A stretch of 64,000 nt of DNA, taken from contig JAUPFV010000001.1 in the NCBI GenBank assembly GCA_036936605.1, forward strand, positions 156,397,187 through 156,461,186, in the 5' to 3' direction. The notes beneath the pieces were generated by a model. It saw only the letters and a program-made list of their open reading frames with translations. It ran no database searches and had not been told where the DNA came from. How positions within the stretch are numbered: position 1 is the first letter of the stretch; every line of letters begins with the position of its first letter. The translations under genes and the position numbers were made by a program. The stretch is from Limnanthes douglasii subsp. nivea. Taxonomy: Eukaryota; Streptophyta; Magnoliopsida; Brassicales; Limnanthaceae. Below, one piece after another: positions 57,366-64,000 of this stretch.

Positions 57366-59933
57366 TATCAGCAGTTGACCTTTCGTACTCTTGTTTCACA
57401 TCGTCTACACACGATATTACAAGGATAGGCCATGTATGTGTATGTCTCAGTTTTTGTATATTCTAAAAATTTCAGTTAAATCAAGTGAGAGGCTTTATCA
57501 ATAACATACATTAGGTACCTGTTCTAAAAGATGCTTCACAGAGTTTTTTTTGCTTTGTTGTTGTTGTTGATGATTATTCATTCATAAACCCAAGAAACAG
57601 AGAGGTACGGACTGTTTTCTTTTCTTTTCAATTTCGACCCATCAAGTTTCCGTTTGAATTTGAAAAAAATAAATGGATATGTCCAAACTACAAACACTAA
57701 GCCCATCACGTTGGACAATCCCATTGGACCGAGACACTCCATTTATAATACTTGGACCATTTTCCAATTTTGCTAAACGAGGTTAGATTTTATGATAATG
57801 TTTTATCGACGTTATAAGAAAAAATGGTCATACCTATCTATGGACTAATAATATTTATGGTTTTTTTTAAACCGATTGTATTTTAAGTAAGACCAGCTAT
57901 TCAAAATATTTATTGATGTTTTCATTATCATCTATTGTCGGGAGGTTACCAATAAATATTTAGACCACAAACTCAGTAAATAAATAGGGTTTTTAAACTA
58001 TTTTTTTTCTTCACATATTTTACCTACCTTTGATCTTTTCTCTCTCTAAAATAACACAAAACCCACAAACATACAAACGTCAATTTTTTGGCTTGAAACT
58101 CAACATCTTTCTAAAGCTCTGATTTTCTAATTTCAATTTTCGCTTTCAACCTTTTCCTCAAGTTCAATTTGCCAGCGCGAGTCATGACTTCTCAACCAAT
58201 TAAGCTCAACCTCTCACCTTTATCTAAAATCCAAAAATCAACACGAAAACAACACAATAATGTTTCTTTATTGTTCTATACATTGCATGGTTTAGGGTTA
58301 GTTTTGAAGTATTAAAAACGATAAATATAAGTTTTTTGTAAGGTGTCTCCCTCGAATTTACGTTCGTACTATGATTTTTTTTATAAACCAGTGTTTGAGA
58401 GTATTAAAAGCTCTCAATTTTTCATTTGATTTGTTACATTTTAGTTATTTAGTTTAGGTGTATGGTCCAGAGTAAAATTGTTTGTTGTTTTGAGTGTTCA
58501 TTTTTGGGTTTTATTCAGTACGAAGTTCAAAAACTACAACATCTCACTTGTGCTTTGTTTTTCACATATATCGCATCTTCCATGTGTGTTTGTGCATGAC
58601 ATGTTTTTTTAGGATGGCTCACATATCTCTCATGTCCGTTATGTCTAGTTTCCCATCTTTAAGATGATGAAATTTTTGCATATGTTCATTGCATTGGTCT
58701 CGTCTCTTTCCTCGTAACTGATCTCGTACCTTTCACATATTTATTATATATGGTATCACATATATAACAGCTCGTAGATTTCATTATATAAAAGTCTTGC
58801 ATCTCACATAAATTCATTATGTCTAGTGAGATTTCATGAACTCTAATGCACAATCTAGCTACTTATACATAAAATCTTACGTCGTATTTTCCTATAGATA
58901 AAATGGCTACATATGATCTGCATAAGGAGAATATAAAAAATGAAGAATACTTAATCACATATTCATCAAAATCATCAAGAAATACAATGTAAAAGAGGAC
59001 ATTTTCAAATTGGGGTCTAAACATGTTAAACTCAACACCAAATATGTGAACATTATCTTTGGTTTGAATGATTGTGAGGAGGAAATATCTTTAAAATCCA
59101 AAGAAGGCTTGAAACTTAGATACAAAGATGATAAATAAACAAAGTTAAGGATCGTCAAAATATACTTCTTTAACAAAAACTCAAGAAAAGTGAGGAAGAA
59201 TAAATCAAAGAATTAACAAATAATTTGGTAAATATATGACTTTATCCTTAGCCTGGAATTAATAGTAATGTTTGTATCTCATGTTCCAGTTTTAAATAAG
59301 ATTTATCAAGTATCACATGTTGTATTTGCAGTATTTGTTCCAGTATCACGTGTAGTAGTTGTAGTAGTATCTCATATATTATTTGTCTTCAGTCTCGCAT
59401 ATTGTAGTTGCATTAGTCTCGCATGTTATAGTTGGAGTAGTCTCTCATATAGTATTTTAATCCAATCTTCAATGTTGTAGTTTCAGTAGTCTCGCATGTT
59501 TTAGTTGAAGTAGCCTCTCACATAAGATTTTGATACAGTCTCACGTGTTTTAATTACAGTAGTCTCTCATGTAGTGTTTTTCTCTGATATCGCATATTTT
59601 GGTTGCAGTAGTCTCACCAACTTTGCTTTGTATTTGTTTCAGTCTCTCATGTACTTAATACTTATTATGTATCAATGTATTGTGCTTAATAGAATAGAAC
59701 AGACGAAGTTATTTATATTGAGAGAGATCAATGTGTAAAGGATGCGTTTATTTCGCTGGTCTTGTATATGGGCTATACATTATTCTATTCAATATCAGGG
59801 GACGTACTAGTAAAATAATAGTCTCTTATGTCAAAGACTTCAAAAAATAAACAATCACAATTGGTCAGGAGAAATCAAGGAGAAACTACATGGATCAGTT
59901 TAGACTTATGTGGATAAAAAATGTGATAAAGTT
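57366..59933. other. AT-rich DNA with a degenerate ~25-bp repeat
   Basis: At about 59270-59640, variants of GTAGTTGCAGTAGTCTCGCA recur many times with poor register. Plus-strand sequence at 58950-59210, read with several stops, gives GSKHVKLNTKYVNIIFGLND-like residues that resemble plant transposon ORFs, but not firmly. No gene called. Confidence 0.45.
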
Positions 59934-60349
59934 ATTGGATGTGTTACTATTTTAACAATTAGTATATTAGTCTATAATTTGGTTTGGTTTATTTTGGGCT
60001 GAGGGTAGACTGGTAAAATATTTTGAGAGTGTTTTAGAATTTTGTGGTGTTTTGTGGTTTAGTGTGTAAAGTAGAGAGATAATTAAGTTGTCTTCTTGTA
60101 TTAAATTCTGATCACCCTCATTAATGAGAGTGGTTGGGGTATTTATACCTTAATTAAGGACCCATGGGCTTATTAGATCGGGTCATAAAACCGGGTCAAA
60201 TTCAAAGACCCATTAGTTTTAAGTTGATTAGTCAAAAGTTAATACATTTGTCCAGTTCAGATATTTAGTGGTGATATATGGTCCGAAGTTCCCCTCATCG
60301 GATAAGTGAATTTGCTTAAGTATAGTGACCAAAATCTCTGAACTCATCA
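59934..60349 (-). repeat. 3' LTR of Tat-like element C
   Basis: Starts TGATAAAGTTATT and ends CTCATCA, as in the nested element's LTR end. It is followed by ATAGCCCATTTTTAGGCC, the complement of a purine-rich tract. The rest of the element runs off the window to the right, so no TSD can be checked. The left edge is tentative. Confidence 0.65.
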
Positions 60350-60798
60350 ATAGCCCATTTTTAGGCCTTGTAAAAGATCTTTGGAAGGGCTAAAAAATTT
60401 ACAAAGCTAGCAGCAATCCTGTCTGATCTGCTTTATGTTGTTCGAACTAAAAAATTTCTTTTCACAAACGACCCTGTTCGTATTTTATTAGAACGAATTT
60501 CCCTTCTCAGAATTCTAAGATTTTTTTTGAATTGTGGGACACGTGTCAATATCTGGTTCGAACTCCCAACCATTTTTCTCCTAGATTGTCGCACCCACTA
60601 GGTCTAGAAAGTTACCTAGGTTTCAATTTTTCACACGTTATGCAACCTTTAATCATTGCGAAACTCTATTCATATTCTCCTTGGTAACTACTATGTTTAC
60701 TGTTATATCTAAAACTTTCCACTGTTTCATTGTCTTCCACACTCAAATCTTTTTAGAGAGAAAACTTAGTTCATATTCAAATTGTTCTTGAGACATAT
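60350..60798. other. Element C between 3' LTR and antisense ORF
   Basis: No domain seen. Confidence 0.45.
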
Positions 60799-63651
60799 AT
60801 GTTCACAACCAGAAATGCCTTAGTTAAAAAAAGTTGGTTGAACTTGTTTAAAATAGAGAGAGCAAAGAAAGTAAAGAGAGATAATCGTATTGCTGTCGGT
60901 CTTCCCGTTTCTCCAAGTGAGAAAGGTAACCAGTCAAACCAGATTACCGATCAAGGGCCATCTTCCTCAAGAAACCCTAGAACAAGAAAACTTCCATTCT
61001 CAACAAACCTTTCACCTCTCTCATCTGGTTCTTCAGTACAAGAGTCTCAACATTATATTCCCAAAGAAAAAGCTGTCTCAAGTATTAGAAAACCTTTATC
61101 GTTTATCGCGATGAGCTCAGACACATAAAAATCACCAGAGAAGATAACTCGTTACCGGATTACTCGTCAAACAAAAACCCAATCAACACCAACATCTTCA
61201 AAACCCTCTGGATCGGAGGTAGCAAAGGCTGTTCCACAAGCCAAATCCTTCGGACAACAGCCTTTCCAAGATATCAGGCCCTCAAAAGCAAAAATTTCAC
61301 AACCAGTTGTATAATCGTCAATGAAGGAACTAGAGAAACTTCTCTAAAAAATAGTCGAACAACCTTCCATAGTGATGGAAGCGAACATGGAAGATAGCAT
61401 CCAGGAAGCCACTTTTGAAACCGAGGCGCCCGGTTAAACAGAGGATGCTGCCTTAGATTCGAAAGGTAAAATTAAGGTTCGCATGACTCATCCGGACACT
61501 CTTCCGGAGAGTTTATGGGGCAAGGTAGGCCTTTGTTTCAAACATGTTAGTGTCAAGTATTTGTTGGCTTTGTAGAATATTAATTACGTCTATACCCAGA
61601 CAGCTGAGATGGGTCGGATCCGAACCAAATTGGGGATCCAGGAGTTTGTAAAAGTGAAGACTCCAATCACTCCGGAAACCCCAATGGATTGCAAGTTGAA
61701 CGAAATGGTGGTCTACACTAAAGTGCTGAACTGGGGACTTTAGTTCCCCTTAAACGCAGAGATTGTCAGATACTTTCATCTGATCAAACTATGTCCCAGC
61801 CAGCTGAGCCCCAACGCTTGGTACACTCTCCTAGCCTGCATCATGGCATCCAAGCTATCCAAAATCCCACTTCCCATGGAGTAGTTTGTTGCTATAACAA
61901 GCATATACAAGAATCACCAAATCCCCTTCTATCACTACAATATAAGGAATAATTTCAAAGTCTTAGATGATCTGCTGGAGTTCGAAAAGCCTTGGAGAAC
62001 GTAGTTCCTCTTTGTCAGTGGGACTTGGGAGAACGGTAGAAAAATTAAAGCTAACACGAACCCCAGCCTCCTGATCAGCAGATGGAAAAGCACTGGTAAA
62101 TTCTTCACTTTTTCCTTTTCATTTCTTAAGTTGCAATTTTTTTTTTATTTTGACTAATTGATACCTCTCCCCAGTTCTATCGAAGGAGTTTGGAGGCTAC
62201 TTGGAAGAAGGGAAAAAAACTTGTGTGAAGCTTAATGCGCGGGCTTCAGAGAGCCGGGGGAATGCCTTCCATAATTGCTTCAAGTCGGGAAATTTCGTGA
62301 GGTCTCACCTGTGGAACACCATAGGCAAAAAATACCTTTCATGGGAAGATCTAACCACCCTCCCCCTGCTGATGTGATCCTGAAGCGGACAGGAGCTAAG
62401 GATGCCAAACTGTATCTACCTACCAGGGCCAAAGCCCCAAGCAAAATGAAGAACAAGAAAAGGAAGACTACAATAAACTTAGCTCAAACAGCTACATAGG
62501 GGACTGGATCAGAGAACCAATATGGCATTGATGTGTCTTTGCTAAAGGCAGTAGAGGTTGAGATTGTAAAGGAAGCCGGAGGGTCAAAGAACCCACCAAG
62601 GCCTCCTAAAAAAGATAAGAAGCGCAAAACCATCATCGATGAGAAAACTGCCAAGAAAAAGAAGGTTACACTTAGGGCAAAGATAATCCTTTGTCCAACA
62701 TAAATTCCACCCCCATTTCCTGCTGATCCTACCCTACAAGAGGAAATCCCAACAGACCTTCAGTCCAGACAGATTGCTGGTGGAGGAAACGACGAAGTGG
62801 ACCTTTTAGCCTTTCAAGACATCGGTCTGTATTTAAATGATCTTGATAAAGATGATTTTGCAGGTCCTTACCATCCCTCCAGCTCATTTAACATGGTAAC
62901 ATATAATGGGAATTGCTTCTCCATATCTGGAGAATAAGATACTTTGAGCCATGCTCTCCTTGGTTACATCCGGCCAGTACTTGATCTAGAGAGGCAAGTA
63001 AAAAGTCAAACTGGCATTATCAACTCTCTTACCACTGACAAGCAAACCTTGTTAGATAGTAATCTAAGTGCTCAGCAGATCATAGAGGTGTTGAAGAAGG
63101 AAAATAAAGATTTGGCAACCAAGCTGATCGCATCGGAAGCAACCAATACTGAGCTCCAAACCAAGTTCTCCACCCTGAATACTTCTTCCTCACAAAACCT
63201 CACAGCTTTGAAGGAGCAGTTGAAAACCAAGGATTATGCTATCCAAACTTTATCCGACGAGAAGACCACGTTGGAGAGCACCGTTCAAGAGAAGATTAAA
63301 GAGAAATAGGCCCTAAAACGTCAACAAGAACAAGCTATCGCTGCAGGCATAGAGAAGTACGTTAACGAGATAATGGATTCTTTAGAGAAAAGAGATAATG
63401 AGATCAAATCTGACATGATGTTGTTGCTCCATGACACCTTCCCCAAGAGAACCCTTAGTCCCTTATGGAAGTATGTTGAGTATGAGGACATCCCATTCCA
63501 TACTCTAGCAGATGGTGATAAGCGCAACTACTCTAGTGGAATAGATTACACAACTGATGATGAAGAAGGAACAAATGAAAGCTCAAGTGCCAAACTTAAG
63601 GGTTCCAAGAATGATTGTGATGAAGAAAAGTCTGAAGGGAGTAAGCCCTAA
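60799..63651 (+). pseudogene. Antisense ORF of Tat-like element C (two exons, Transposase_28-like)
   Basis: Exon 1 60799-62095 and exon 2 from 62175 (GT 62096-62097, AG 62173-62174) join in phase. Order: basic Ser-rich N-terminus; the putative gypsy-type transposon domain (IVRYFHLIKLCPSQLSPNAW, then FYHYNIRNNFKVLDDL and FLFVSGTWENG, ~61760-62030); Lys-rich linker (KMKNKKRKT); a long coiled coil (62980-63330); acidic tail ending TAA 63649-63651. Exon 1 has no frameshift yet eight in-frame stops (TAA 61126, 61312, 61345, 61435; TAG 61573, 61741, 61882, 62002). Exon 2 has one indel near 62355 and four stops (TAG 62497, TAA 62701, TAA 62935, TAG 63307). None is TGA. Function of these ORFs is unknown. 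Confidence 0.8.
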
Positions 63652-64000
63652 GGTTTTATTGTGTAATTTTTTCTTTTGAAAAACTAAAGTCTTTGGATGA
63701 CCAATGCATTTTTTGTACTAATGTTCGCTTCAAGTCCGATTAGTTTTAATTTATCTAATTTCCCTTTTGTTTAATACTTTGTTTTAAATATTTCACGGCT
63801 AATGTTTAAGTAGCCTCTAAAATTTTAGAGTATTGAATTAAGAGTATTTAATATCTCCAATCACATATGTTTAATAGTTATGACCAATCATTAAGTATAC
63901 CCGATCTACTCAAGAACACTCAAGAGTCGGGGTGCTGAATAAGTAATTTATACTTGAATTGAATTGAAGTAAATTCACACCAGACTTTTAAAGAAAGCAT
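63652..64000. other. Element C interior, window end
   Basis: Beyond the antisense ORF. AT-rich, no domain seen before the window ends. Confidence 0.4.

Noticed and set aside
60799..63651. Altered genetic code with TAA/TAG read as glutamine
   Set aside because: Normal CAA/CAG codons are plentiful in the same frame, the ORF ends in TAA, and neighbouring genes use standard stops.

Overview
This is an AT-rich window from a plant nuclear genome, most likely a eudicot. The signs are spliced genes with GT/AG introns, an E-class PPR gene, a CHUP1-type actin-binding protein, plant Ty1/copia, Ty3/gypsy (Tat-like), hAT and Mutator-like elements, and plant-type primer binding sites. I cannot name the species. 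Almost everything is transposable-element DNA. The only host gene that reads as intact is a four-exon CHUP1-like gene at 40617-43653 (minus).

Layout. 306-2679: decayed hAT transposase. 2680-7374: AT-rich DNA with a long (AT)n run and a ~0.9-kb tandem duplication. 7375-14330: decayed Ty1/copia element (minus) with two LTRs. 14468-15140: solo LTR with a 5-bp target-site duplication (TSD). 15489-25111: a complete Mutator-like element (MULE) with 22-bp terminal inverted repeats and a perfect 9-bp TSD. 26232-40101: Tat-like gypsy element (minus), into whose 3' LTR a 5.0-kb non-autonomous LTR element (26662-31665) carrying a captured PPR gene has inserted. 40617-43653: host gene. 45590-50960: remnants of a second Tat-like element (plus). 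52140-56460: decayed copia (minus). 57066-57365: SEC13 gene fragment. 59934 to the end: 3' LTR and antisense ORF of a third Tat-like element.

The most unusual object is the 9.6-kb MULE. It encodes a FAR1-MULE-SWIM-OTU transposase on the left and a plant-mobile-domain (PMD) protein with a hydrophobic C-terminus on the right. Between them lie three small, mutually homologous Myb/SANT-like ORFs. Three GC-rich arrays of the palindromic core CCGCCGG/CCGGCGG sit in intron 1 of the transposase gene, in the middle, and in intron 1 of the PMD gene. The promoters of the small ORFs carry clustered GGCGGGA boxes, one of them a full E2F-type site. I read this as a transposon that may encode its own DNA-binding factors and carry their binding arrays, possibly tied to S phase. 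This copy is damaged: four premature stops and two one-base frameshifts.

A second theme is the three Tat-like elements, each with an antisense ORF between pol and the 3' LTR. In two of them the frame is broken almost only by TAA/TAG codons where glutamine would fit, with very few indels. Tandem repeats fill the 3' regions of several elements.
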